Shown here: positions 49,155 through 61,245 of the stretch, one piece after another | Numbering within the stretch: position 1 is the stretch's first letter | How the letters are laid out: the number at the start of each line of letters is the position of its first letter | Origin: Colletotrichum lupini | Lineage: Eukaryota; Ascomycota; Sordariomycetes; Glomerellales; Glomerellaceae | Direction of reading: 5' to 3' | NCBI RefSeq assembly: GCF_023278565.1 | Contig: NC_064682.1 | Location: forward strand, 1,984,001 to 2,048,000 | DNA length: 64,000 nucleotides | Notes under the pieces: generated by a model | What the model was told of the DNA's origin: nothing | Seen by the model: only the letters and a program-made list of their open reading frames with translations | Databases searched by the model: none | Made by a program: the position numbers and the translations under genes

Positions 49155-50291
49155 TCAAAGACCAGGGTGCCCCCCTTGGGTCGGTTCGACGACATTGTCT
49201 GACAGGTTTATAAGGAGCTGGGCCAAACATCTCTTGGTCGCAGCGTCGTCTCGAAGTACCGAAGAAAAGGTCGCATCTCGGAGGGGTTCTGGGAGGCACT
49301 GGCGCAAAGCCTCGCGCGCGCGCGCGTTGTCGCTCAATCTATGCGGCATTAGTGAGAGGCTGGCCCAATCGACTTGTATCGGAGAACTCACCGGAGAAAG
49401 CATCTGACAACGTGCTTCAGAAGCCGAGCTGTCTGCTGCTCGACGAGTTGAGCGACCATGTTGCTGAGGACAGTGCCCACCGCGTAAAAGCGTTCGTAGG
49501 TAGCGCAAATGTAGTTGAGCCCATTGTCGTCCAATAAGATCTTTTGCACAATGAAAATCGCCACAGTTTTGCTCAGCTCTGAGCCTGTCTCCATAATACG
49601 TAGGCAGAGAGGAATGATCTCTGTGGTGAGCAAAAAGTTGATGACCTCGGAAGAGTCGTTCTTGACGAGGGCGCCAATGACGCCTAGCGACGTCAGGCGT
49701 AGGTATTCGAAAGGTCTCGATTTCGAGGTCGTGTTGAGGAAGGGATATAGGAATAAAGGAATATGGGCTGAGAGATGTGAGCTCAGGGACAGGTAATATT
49801 TAAGGGGATCACCTGGACGGCGTACCATTAAGAAACAACGTGCGCGTATCATTGTGGGAGGCAACACACTGAAGAAGTGCTAGCGCGTTGCATACCCTAT
49901 TGGAAGCCGCAGCAGTGAGTTGCGAAGGGTTCAAGAGAGTGTAGACCGAGATGATCTCCTGTAGTAGCGATGTCATGACTCCTACGTGGGTTTAGTATGC
50001 GTCAGTCACACTGGTCTCCAGACATGAAAGCTTACCGAACGAATGCCACAATATGAGCGCAAGCTCGGGAACCTGTTCTCGCTTCTTGCTCAGCTCCAGA
50101 AGAGCTGCCTCACGGGTGCTCTCGCTGAGCAGATCAGCAATGTAAGCCATTGTTCTTCGATTGTCCTCGGATATATTGTCGTGGCTGCCTTCCGGGGCAT
50201 GCGCATTGCCAAGAGATGGAACCGCAGAATGCCCACTAGCAAGTCTATTGTAGTGCTGCTGCTGCTGCTGCTGCTGTTGTTGCTGTTGTTG

Positions 50292-50322
<31 letters not shown>

Positions 50323-50471
50323 TGTTGCTGTTGCTGCTGCTGTACGGCAGAAGCGGCGGCAGCAGCAGCTTGCTGAGCATGGTGATGTTGATTAGACTGC
50401 TGATGCATCCATGCCGAGTCAGTCTGTGGATTAAACTGATGGTGTCCGTAAACGTGCTGAGCGGGCATCAT
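49155..50471 (-). CDS. CAF40: CCR4-NOT subunit Caf40/CNOT9 (Rcd1 family)
   Basis: Armadillo-repeat subunit of the CCR4-NOT deadenylase that binds Not1 and peptide partners. Minus-strand exons 50471-50036, 49981-49826, 49767-49392 and 49338-49155 encode 383 aa; introns are 54, 58 and 53 nt. The N-terminus is rich in H, Q and A with an unbroken 29-glutamine tract, then the Rcd1 domain from about residue 110 to the end. Near-invariant blocks are [104 protein letters not shown] and REALRQCLP. Each intron falls inside one of these blocks and its removal restores continuity. The C-terminus is short ([14 protein letters not shown]). The start is one of two tandem ATGs. KIN1 lies upstream on the same strand. 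Confidence 0.95.
50256..50342 (-). repeat. CAG/CAA tract, 29 glutamine codons in CAF40
   Basis: On the coding (minus) strand every codon is CAG or CAA. The mixture of the two codons suggests some age and partial stability. The plus-strand poly-leucine reading is a shadow. Confidence 0.95.
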
Positions 50472-52253
50472 CTTCGAATCCCAGATCCGTGTGCTTCACA
50501 GAGTATGTTCTCGACGAATATGTGTGATGTTGAAACGATGGAAGCCACTGCACCGATCGTAGCCAAGTATTTCTATCGCAGTTTCCTAATGAGAAATCTT
50601 CTCCAAATGGCACTTCAGCAACAGGAACGACGATGAGCTGCAGTACTTCGTCGGAGTGTTGATCTGTGGGCGGCGGGCGGCGGCGGATCGAGGATGTCAA
50701 CTTCGCGGGGGGGCGATTTGGGCTTTGGGCTCTTGCGCGCGAGGCCGTTGGAAGACTTAATCGCAGATTCGTAATGGGTTCAAAGGCCCGAAAATTGAGC
50801 CGTCGTTATTTCGTGGTGGCGCGAACTTCAAACCTTTGGCGGGTGCTTCGTAGTCAAGGTGACAAATGTGCGTACTCAATCAGGGTCGAGGTTGTGAACA
50901 ATAAACTGGGCAGGGAAGGTTGAGAGGATGAGGCACACACAGAGGAAGGCAAGGCGAGACAGGGTTAGGTAATTGGTCGGTAGTCAGGCTAAGGTCAGGT
51001 GTATCTATGGAGAGCGTTGGAGGCAGGGAGCACAGGTGCCCCATGCACGGGCATGGATGAAATAGCGCGCAACTACCTAGACCAGCATCAGGGCGGGTTA
51101 GTCAGCACCGTTGCTCTTGCTCTTACCTACTTTCTCACCTTGAATCACCCCAAGTCCCCCCCCCCTCCTGACTGGCGTGTACTTACCTAAGCTGCCTGTC
51201 CTTCGACCACATAAGGTGCCTCTCATACATCGCCTTAACTTAAGGCTGGAGAGCAAGGCAATCCTATAATGACAGGGGGCACATAGCACAGCATATAGCA
51301 ATGACTAGGTGATTGCTTAAATCCCTTTCTCCAATGACCTTACCTTGGCCAGCATGAAGTACCTACATTCCACAACATAGAAGACCTAGGTATAGGAGAG
51401 GAGGAAGCGGCAGTCCAGTGTCACGCCTGGCCTCAATGTGACCGGTGTGCCTAGGAGACTTGTAAGACCGGACCGAAATTGCTGTCATAGCTTTCTGCGT
51501 TCAATGTTGCGGTTGCCCGTGCGGCTCAAGTCCTGAAATAGGCTCTTTGGTGCGGAGTATTATGGATTCAACTAACATAGAGGGAAGTCACTTTGGCTGG
51601 TCATGTCTCCAAGTTTCCGAGTCTGCCCAGCAACGTAGAGAAGGATGATCATTGCCCATTGCTCATATTGGGCTGACGCGCCTGTCCGCGCCAACATCAT
51701 AATTCTAAGCTACATCCAGCAGAATCCCAATAGCCCTCCTCGTGGAGCCTCCGGATATCTCAAGCTTGCCGGCATCCAATGGCTGAGTGATAGCTACTGA
51801 CTTGAACCATCTCTGCCCTAACACCGATGTAGCGTAGACGGAGTAGCAAATTGTACGGCCAGCTGCTTTCAGAAAGAACCAAGTGCACGCACATACGTAC
51901 ACACAATTATCGTCTCTAAACTTCTCTATACACGTTCACCTATTTGAATTAGTTGACATTACCCAACCGCCGCTGCATGCATCGATGGACAGCTATTCAA
52001 GTAATGCCGTTCCTTCGCCAAGGCAGAAAGGTGCTTACTGACTGGCAGTTGGCTACTAAAACACCTCGATTGACGCCGAGGCGACCGAGAAAAGAAAACA
52101 AATAACTTAAAGGTCAAAAAGGTCGTACGATGAGATTGTTTGCCCTCGATACCCTCCACCCGCTCTGGTATCCCGGAGTCGGGCTCCCAAATCGGAGCTA
52201 ATCCTTGACCACATATGTTCTCCGCGCTTTTCATCTGAACGCTTCCGCCCCAT
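50472..52253. other. intergenic KIN1-CAF40
   Basis: Promoter and leader of CAF40 and the 3' flank of KIN1. No gene is recognised. Confidence 0.5.
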
Positions 52254-55200
52254 CTAAAGACGAAGCTCCCTCAAAACCTGATCGGCCATGTTCTTGTATT
52301 GCCACGTGTTTCCCACCAGTCGCTTGAATTGGATTCCGTGAAGAGACAACAACGGGACCTTGACAATGAATATCTCAAACTCGAGGACCATGCTTCCGCC
52401 AAGATCACTCTGAACGTGAGTGCTCGTCTCGCCGGGTACTCTTCTGGATGACACTCCCGCTTCCCGCGAGACACTATCAACCGAGACGTCCGAGTTGGAG
52501 TAACTGTGATCTGCCTCAGTACGCCCAGAGCCACGCGGCGTACTCGGTCCTCGTTCAGTTGCTGGCAAGTCTTCTCGTTCCCGGTCGCCACCTCTGATTG
52601 CCCCAAAACTGAAGCGTCTCCTGTGACCTGGTGGCGCTTGTCCCGGGCTACCGGGAACCTCTGGTACTTTCTTGAGGTCAATGCTGGGTGTATGCTTGCA
52701 CAAGAAGCCACCCTTGATCTCGGTGTAGTCGACTCCTAGGCCCTTGAGCACCCGCTTGATATCCGCCCGGATCTCTGTGACGTTCTTGGTAGAAGTAGTT
52801 GAAACGCTAAACAAGCCTTTGAGGAAAACGGGCTTAGCCAAGTCTGAGCTGTCCAGCCTGTCGGTGGACACGCCACTCTGGTCGCCTTGCTCTTGATCCG
52901 TTTCCTCCGGCACGTTAGCCTCTCGAGCTTCCTCCCGGCGAAGCCTGCGCTGCTGAATACTCTCGCGCCTGGCATGACCGAGTGATTTCGCTCTCATGGA
53001 TGCAGCCCGTGTTTGCTGGCTGTCTCTAGACGCGGGCGGTGGTCGATCGGTGGCCGTAGATTGGTCTGAGCCGCTCGTCGGCGGTGGCTCTTTTGGTGTC
53101 CGCGTCGACCCACGGCGACGCAAGTCTGCAGAATTTACGCTTGTAGATCGGCCCAAACCTTTGCGCCGTGACGATTGACCTCCGGCCGATAAAGGAGGGC
53201 TAAGAAGATCACCGTGCTGTGGCTGACTGCTACCGGATCTGAGCGGGAGAGGGTCCGGTTCTTCTCGTTCCCGTCTGCCGCGACGTATGCTGAAGCTTTT
53301 CCGGGGCATCGGTGCAGGAGGGGCCTCGGAGGGTGAGTGAACCTGGACTACAGGCGGATGAGATCGATCTCTATCCGACCTTTCCGGATCCCGGCGTCTT
53401 CGAGTACTGAAGCGACGGAGAATGCCTGCAGCGGTACTCTCCTTCTTTGGGAGCGGCTCGGGCGGTACCTCTGGGGAAAGGGGCGTTGTTGGTGAAAGTT
53501 GAGAGTTCTTCACGGTGTCGGGAGCTTCGTCTTCACCGTGAGTCCTTGCGCGAGGACGAGAACGGCCACCCGTGACCCGTTCGCCGGGCATTTCGTAAGT
53601 AGAGGAGTTGGTATGAGCCTCCTGCGGCGGTGTAATCTCCGGGATTGCAGGCTTCTCCTTCTCCTTGTGAGCACTGGCAGCTCCGGGGTTCTTCTCAACA
53701 CGATCGCGATCTTGTTTTTCTCGTACCAGGTAGTAGATCGAGACCAACGGACTGAAGGCGTTGAGAGGATCGTTGCCGAGCTGGAGGGCCTCAGAACTAG
53801 GAGCCGTCAACGTGTCGCGACTGGTGCCTGAGTTCCTCCTCTTGTAAAAGTCAAAGCCAAAGCCGCGCTTTTTCTCAACGTCTTTGGCAGGCTGAGGGAG
53901 CTCTTTTTCGCGCTGATAGAGTTTGACTGCGCGTTGGTATTCCTCAGACTCGATTGTCCGTTCCAGCTGGGCCTTGATGGCGTCTGGTGAGCCAAAATTG
54001 AATCCAGTCATGGCATTGACAACATCGGTGTCCAAAGGGAGAGAGAGGGGTTCTCGTGGAGGTAATCCGTTGTCCAATGGGCTGTTGTAACCCTTCGTCA
54101 TCCACGGATGGACCATGACTTCCTGCATGGTTGCACGTTGCTTGGGATCCGTTACAAGCATCCGAGATAGCAGGTGCTTGCATTCTGCATCAGGTTAGAT
54201 GGAGACCAGACGCAGTACGAGTCTGAGCAACTTACCACTTGAGAGCCAACTTGGATAGTCCACCAACCCCTTTTTGATTTTGGCGTGTAGGGCAGGCATA
54301 CTCTGGTCGTCAAAGGGCACCTTTCCACACACCAAAACGTAAAGAACGATGCCGAAACTCCATACGTCCACCTCGGGCCCGGTATAGGCTCTCGCCTGAA
54401 GTAGCTCCGGGGCAGCGAAGTAAAGGCTGCCGCAAAAAGTTTTGAGATGACCACGTGGAGCAAACAGATTGCTAAGCCCGAAATCAATGATCTTGATGTC
54501 TCCATTTTTACTGATGAGAATATTTTCGATCTTGAGGTCTCGGTGGACAATGCTGTTCCGGTGACAATAGTCAAGAGCGCTGGCGATTTGACGGCTGAAC
54601 TTGCGGGCTTGCTTCTCCTTCAACTTGCCGTGCGAAATGATGTAGTCAAGCATCTGGCCGCCATTGACGTACTCGCAGAGCATGTACCAATGGTAGTTGG
54701 TGCGCACAACGTCTCGCATACCGCAGATGTTGGGATGGCTCAAGAGAGTGACGATGGCGGCCTCTCGGGCGGTCCTGATTTCCTTAGATTGGTCCGCTCT
54801 CTCCTTGTCCGCTCGAGTCTGATGTTGTGTATCTTCCGTTGAGCCACGGGGAATAATCTTGCAGGCGACCTGCGATTAGAGAGGAGCATAGGTTAGCAAG
54901 CACGACACGTTTGGGCCGATAAGCACGGTAAGCCAGGGGAGGGGGAAGAAACATACCTGCTCGCCTGTATCCTCTTTACGGGCCAGCTTCACCTTTCCCA
55001 TGCTACCAGCACCGATTGTTTTGCCCAAGATCCATTTTCCAGATGGGGTTGGTATCGTGGTGCGTGATCTACTCGTGTGCTTCGAGGTAGTGGGTGCGCC
55101 TGGGCTCCGGGGATCGGGCCCGCCATGGTTGCTGACAGGAGCAGGCCCGGCGTTGTTGGCAACTGCGGTGCTCGCGGGCATGTCGGCAGCGTGATTGTAT

Positions 55201-55691
55201 CGATGATTTGATCTGGTACTGCTGTGCCGCTGGGGACGCGAGGCGTCGGCGCGGGTCGATGAGGGCGGGTGTTGGCTTGGGGCGTTTCGCTTGGAGTGAA
55301 GGACTACTTCTGGTGTTTCATACTCATGTCGTGGGGGGATGTCTTGAGCGAAACGAGAAGCAGCTGAGGCAGCGGAAGCGACAGCAGCAGGAACGGTGGC
55401 GGAGGTGGAGGAAGGTTGTCGAGAGTGAGAGCGGTGTTGGAGTTGCTCGCTCCTGCTGTATTGGTGACGGCGCTGGTGGTGGTTGTGTTGTTGATTGGAG
55501 GTGGAGGAGCCACGCTGTAAAGGAGGACCAGAGCCAGAGGCGGAGACAGGAGGCCGGGTTCGGGTGGAGAGGGAGCGGTGCGCAGTCGATGGTTGAGATT
55601 GGGATTGGGATTGAGAGCGAGACAGAGGAAGGGGAGCCTGGGGAGGAGGATGTGCTGGCAGATCAGTAGTGGCCGGGATTGCTGTTGTCAT
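52254..55691 (-). CDS. KIN1: Kin1/PAR-1/MARK-type serine/threonine kinase with KA1 domain
   Basis: Polarity and exocytosis kinase of the Kin1/Kin2-MARK group, acting at the cell cortex and growing tip. Minus-strand exons 55691-54957, 54869-54236 and 54184-52254 encode 1,099 aa; introns are 87 and 51 nt. The N-terminal 215 residues are low complexity (S, Q, H, R, P). The kinase domain starts at the glycine loop [15 protein letters not shown], with VACK (Lys about 249), HRDLKIEN (Asp about 356), [10 protein letters not shown] (Asp about 374), [12 protein letters not shown] and [12 protein letters not shown] long S/R/P/E-rich linker follows, and the C-terminal about 50 residues ([22 protein letters not shown]...) form the membrane-binding KA1 domain. 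The ATG at 55691 is used because the frame further upstream offers only GTG. The GA-rich 5' region (56.1-56.2 kb) suggests a long leader. Confidence 0.95.
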
Positions 55692-55741
55692 TGCAGGAGA
55701 GAGGAAACGGGGGTGTGACACTGCGAGGGTTCGCTGTGTGA

Positions 55742-55765
55742 ACTGGCACTGGCACTGGCACTGGC
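55742..55765. repeat. (ACTGGC)4 hexamer repeat
   Basis: Four perfect copies followed by decayed ones, just upstream of the KIN1 start codon, probably in its leader. Confidence 0.85.
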
Positions 55766-56154
55766 ACTGACGCTGGCACAGTTTCCGGCTCCTCTGGCGA
55801 CACGAGAGGGGGAGAGGCAGAACGTGGGCCGAACAGTGAGGTCAGGTACGGTAGGACACTTTCAGGATGGGATGGGATGGGATGGGAGGGTAAGTACGGA
55901 GTAAGGAAGGTATGGGGGGGCTGGGGAACCACCGGCTCCACTGCTTACTTCAACCAAGTCTTCCAAACAAGAATAAGGTGTCCGTATGGTTGAAGGGGAG
56001 TGGAGGAGAGTGAGGGAGGGGGGGCTAGGAGTCGAGGTACTGAGGAGGGCAAGCGCTGCACTGTCTGAAGCGAAAGTAGAAATTTGTCGGGGATGAGGCA
56101 CCGAAGCAGACGAGCGGTCAGACGCACAGAGAGTGAATGAAAGAGAGAGAGAGA

Positions 56155-56167
56155 GGGGGGGGGGGGG
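56155..56167. repeat. poly-G tract (13 G) next to a GA run
   Basis: GA dinucleotides pass directly into 13 guanines about 450 bp upstream of KIN1. Confidence 0.9.
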
Positions 56168-59015
56168 AGAACACAGCGACAAATGGTTGAAGAGTATTCG
56201 CAGTGGCAGGCGGGGGAGAGAGGAGGTGTGCGCAACAAGACTCATAGAAACTCAAGAGTGAGCGGCAGTGAACAACCCCTGCGAGGATGATTTGAGAGCT
56301 GAGGTATCCACACCAGGCAAAGCAAGGAAGGCAGACGTTCAGTCTCGTCTGATGCGGGTGTGCAGGCGTGAGTGCTGTCTGTGTGTGTTTGCACGCAAAA
56401 GAAGCATGGGAGTGAGGATGACCTTGAAAGGGCGGGGAAAGCAATACATTATCTGTAGAAGGAGAGAAGAATTGTGGAAAACTTGAGTAAGGTAGGTAGA
56501 AAGTCGGATTACAACTTCTGGTACCTTGTCTTAAGTTGTTCAAGACTTCAAGTTGTGTTTGCCCGGCGCTTATCGGTTGCCTGCCTTGCCTTACCTGACC
56601 TTCTTAGGTGCCTTACCGTCAGGTTCCAGGTCAGGTAAGGTATCCATCCGTACCTGCCTTACTTGCGAATGCCTCTCGCTTTCAACTGGCAACCCCCCAG
56701 CGATACCCGGCCAAGCCCCCAATACTCTACGATAGGTACCTGAAATAGGTATGAATAGACATGGCCACTTCGTTACTGATGCCACGTGCATTGGGTTGAA
56801 CTAGATTTTCCATGTTGCCAAGGTATAGTATTTGTGAGCGAGGTCGACATGAAATCTCCTTTTCCAGTGTCTTTGTTTGACGGGGCAAGCCACCTCATTG
56901 TTGGCGTGGTGCCATGTCGACCTACCTCACATTACCTTGCCTCGGACGTCAGGGGGCACGCATCTTTCTGCACCTTGGGAAATTAGTGTCAGGTGGCAGG
57001 CGCTCCAAATTCGAATAGTGAGGTACGATGTATCCGTAGAATGCCTGTGTCTGGCTATCTGCATCTACGGACACGGATATCTAATACCTCACATCCCATC
57101 CTCTGGTAAATTGGGCCGAGGATGGCAGAAACGAGTTAGACAAAAGCAAGTCCATCAGAGATGACGACAGACGCCGTGGATAGGAATGCAGACCCCGCGC
57201 TGGAGAACCTCGGATTCATTTGGTCGCAGAGCCTTCTTTGCCAGGGCCCAAGGTTCACAACGTCCCCTGCCCTGCCTTCGGTATGGAACGTACTACGTGG
57301 GTACCTCGGACAGAACGTCCAGTCCTCACCAGACCGTGCTGACCAACCTAGGCACGCTGCCTGGAAAGTCCGTACCTCAAGGTATCTCAAGCGAGACAAG
57401 CCAAGACAGGAAGGGAACATTGAGCAACCATGCGGCAACTTATTCCTTGAGTGGATATTCGGACAGCATCAGGGAAGAACTCCACGATGCGCCGTAGATT
57501 TATCCGTAGAATCTCCGGATCTCTGAAAGAGACAAGCAGGGGGCTACGTACCGGCTCTACGTTCGAGTCTCGCACACGATACTAGGGCCCTGGAGGACAT
57601 CAAGCCGCGCTGATCAGCATCTGGATATGATTAAATCGGGTATCCGCGTTCAATTTGGAGCAGTTGCCCAATGCCAGTCCCGACTCCCAGAGTGTGATAT
57701 GATTGGGCCTACCTTAGTTAAAAGACAGAGCAGGGTTAGGTACGAAGTAACACGGTACCTTAGCATGGTAGGTATTCGTGAATACACCGACGATGAAGTA
57801 CATGTAACTAGAGGAATCACGGACGACCTGGGTCTAGGCCAGGCCGAGCAACAACTGCACGGACTTCCCTACATAGCAGTCAGGTACCCAAGAGCAAGCA
57901 GGAGGAACCAGACGAGGTCTATTTCCAAGACAAGAATACCGGTATCCGTACGGATGCAGCCAAGAGTCTCTGGACCGAGATTGATGCAGAGCAGAGTCCA
58001 AGTACCCTTTGATTCCTATCCCAGCTTGCCCTAGCTTCCGGTTCTTTATCAATCACGGTGTGGGTGCTATATAGACCGGGACTGCAACACCTCATTATAG
58101 GATGGGAGATGGCTCGTGGTTACGTACAGTTGCTTAACACGGGCATTCGCGGTCATCTTTTGTTTAGCATGTCATCCCACCCTCAGCCTTGCTGATCAAG
58201 TACAAAGTACACGTACAGAACCATAGGCGGGGCAGCACCTTTCCCAGCATCCACCAAGCGCACGCTGGAGCCAAATTACGTGACAACACGCGTTCGTGAG
58301 AATCGAAAATGCAGCTATGCTCAATGGTAGATCACTGTACTCTATACCGGGCAACGGCTGCGAGGAAAGATTGGGACTGCGAAACAAGCATCGCGAGATC
58401 CACCTTGCTGTTTGTCCCCTTTCCCGCATTTCAATTGTAGACCTGAGCATTGTCGATCCTTCAAGACTATTCGCTACACTGCAAGAACCTTCCCAGAGGT
58501 GATAGACAAGTTCAACCGCACTCTTTCCCTTTACACCATCCGTGACTAATAAGCTCAATGTATTGCGCTACCTTCAGGTATCCGTTCTACTTTACGCAAT
58601 GAAAAGCCGCCATGCGCTGTCCATGACTGAGGTAGTGAGGCACTCAAGATATCTTTGAAGGTACAGGTCTTTACCTACCTTAGGTACCGTAACTAATCAA
58701 CCTCTAATTACAGGTACCTTAGGTAGGTTGAGATAGCGGATCGAGCTCTTATCTTATCGTATCTTATCGATAGCAAATCCACCTTTGCCTACCTAGGTAC
58801 CTTAGGTTCCGACCTAGGCAGGTATTTCACCTAACCTCTGGGCCCTAAGCTTCCGACATTGTCAATGTCAAGGTCCTTCCACCCGATTGCCTTATTTCCT
58901 ACCGCAAACCTGACGTATCTTACGCAGGCGTCCGCTCGATTCGTCTAAGCGAATGTAGGCAGCGACACATTGACTAGCTACGAAAGCCTACAAAATCGTT
59001 CACCGTCGTCATTAC

Positions 59016-61245
59016 ATGTCGCGTAGCAAGAGGTCGCATGCTACTTACGAGGCTGACTTGCACGATGAAGCCGCCGTACACGTCGCCTTTGGCACCCCTC
59101 TCCCGCCACTTGGCCCGGAAGTGCGCGATGATGGCGCCTACATCCCAGTACATAAGCAGGAAGTAAGGGATGAACACGGAAGGCGACGTCTTCACGGCGC
59201 TTTTACAGGTGGATGGAGTGCAGGGTTTGTCTCCCACAAGACCCCCGGCACTGAATCAAACTCAGTCATCACTTGACTGACATAAGGAACCCAGATACTT
59301 CAACACCGTTGGCTCCAAAGAAGGATGGACGCCATCTACGTTCGTCTCAAGTCGCACAAACCGTCAAAAAAACGAGCCACGTACGAGCCGACAACGGCCA
59401 GAGGATTACATGGACGAAGAGGATCTCGCAGATACCGCTGCCACTCAGAACATCCAGACAACTGATCCGTTTTCCTCTCTCGGAGCTTCTAGCCATGACA
59501 GACGTCACGCGAACGATTCCACTGGTTTAGCGAGAGCTTATGGCGATACCATGGGCCTCAAGCTTTTGAGGAAGATGGGCTGGAAGGACGGGCAGGGCAT
59601 TGGCCCCAAAGTACGGCGGACCGCTCGCCTGGGTATCATGACCAGCACTCAAGATGTAACCAGTGGAAACACCCACTTGTTCGCTCCAGATGATGTCAAC
59701 ATGATAGAGTTCGATCGCAAGCGAAACCGCCAAGGCTTGGGTTTCATAGGAGAGCAAAAACTCTCACAGCTATCTGGTCCAGGCATCATACGGGCGAGTC
59801 GAGATCAATCTGGCGTGGATGACGAGGCGAGCAACGGCAATGAACTCTCGGATGGCCTCCAACCCGCACTCGGCATCTCACGCAGGACAGGAAAGCCAGT
59901 CCAGGCAGCGCCGCGTGGGGGGTTGGGTGTGGGCATACTGAATGACACCGGCTCAGATGACGAAGATCCGTACGATATTGGGCCACGAATATCATACAAT
60001 CGAGTTCTAGGTGGAGACAAAAGTAGGAAGAAGAAGAGGCAACCAGCTAGTCTGTCTGCGAACCCCACCGTGGGGTCGAAACCAGTCTTCATCGCCAAAT
60101 CCTCGTCGGCAAATGCCTATGGCCAGAAACGATGTCTTGACGGCAAGCTGCCGCTCAAGGGATTCGCCCTTGGCCGCAGTACAGAGTCTCGGCTGACTGG
60201 ACAACTCGCGGTGTCATATCGTCCCCCAACCGTACCCGATCACTGGATATCAACGAAGCGCCCTGTCGGTGGGAACACAACAGCAGTGTACATCTCAACA
60301 GCAGACGCTGCCAAGACGGCTCAACATGATCCCAGATCTCGCGCGCTGCTCCTGGGTGAGTCGACGTTGCCTGGCAAATCAATCTTTGACTACATGTCAT
60401 CCGCTGCTCGCGAGCGACTGGCCGCGGCCACTGGGAGAAAAAATCTTCCCCCCGCTAAAGGCGAGATTCCCGCAGAGTATGCGCGCACGGCAGAGCAAAA
60501 GTTACAGGATATGCTAGGGAACATACCTGTCTTGGCCAAAGAGACGGCCATTGCCGCAATGAGTCGAGGATCAGGCACAGGAGGGCCTTATGCAAACAAC
60601 GAGGCCAAGCAGGCAAGATATCGACTGTATCTACAGGATGCCGCGGGATTCGGGGGTTCAGCTCCTCTCAAGCCTTCAGGCATGACCGAAGATGACTATG
60701 TTAAGGAGATCGAAGAGTTTTACGGGTGTGCTCGGCTATTCAAGCCAATGACGGGCTTTATGGCAACACGGTTCACGACAGCTTCGACTGGGTCTGGGGA
60801 GGGCGTAGACGCAGGCTCTACTCACAATGCGCAGCAGGTCCCGAGGCCAGTTGGGCAGGCAGATCATATTGAAACGGCGGCCAAGATGGGAATGTATGGG
60901 CGCATGACGAGGCTGACTGCAGACTTCTTTCCCACCAGATTACTGTGCAAGCGGTTCAATGTCCGGCCCCCGGCTCATTCGCAACCAGATTCAGATGCGG
61001 CATTTCCATTAGAGCCTCATAAGACTTCCTACGGAGTACCTGCGAGTGAGGTCACACCTCACGAACCGCTCAGTCGTGAAACGAACTCAGATATGGATGA
61101 CATGCTGGGTTTCGATATGGCGAAGCAGTTGTCGACGCAGACGGCCGACATCTCAAAGCTCGGAAGTGAGGCCGGCGAGGTCTCGCGACCAAGCAACGAC
61201 ATCTTCAAATCGATCTTTGGTGACAGCAGCGATGAGGCTGAATGA
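59016..61245 (+). CDS. G-patch domain protein, GPATCH1/TGH-like
   Basis: Homologue of GPATCH1 (animals) and TOUGH (plants), a spliceosome-associated protein whose G-patch is expected to activate a DEAH-box helicase. Exons 59016-59224 and 59295-61245 encode 719 aa. The N-terminal DUF1604 block reads [23 protein letters not shown] (about 23-45), [31 protein letters not shown] (across the 70-nt intron) and [12 protein letters not shown]. The G-patch [23 protein letters not shown] lies at about 153-175. The conserved mid-region [12 protein letters not shown] and [20 protein letters not shown] follows at about 506-566. The intron donor is gtttgt, slightly weak, but splicing restores the family motif SAGYFNTVGS. 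The tail ends in an acidic SSDEAE. Three antisense frames are shadows. Confidence 0.92.

Larger units (their letters stand above)
55692..59015. promoter_or_regulatory. divergent intergenic region KIN1 / G-patch gene, 3.3 kb
   Basis: Holds both promoters. The KIN1 side has (ACTGGC)4, a TACGGAGTA word (55895-55903), CT/GA runs and a 13-G tract. The G-patch side has a cluster of CCTAGGT/GGTACC words at about 58665-58830, including TACCTAGGTA at 58790. TATCCGTA words lie at 57031, 57501 and 57943. No gene is recognised. Confidence 0.5.

Noticed and set aside
50043..50636. Plus-strand frame with a poly-leucine run
   Set aside because: Complement of the CAF40 polyglutamine exon.
57555..57575. tRNA B-box-like gttcgagtct
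   Set aside because: T-stem bases do not pair and no cloverleaf can be drawn upstream.
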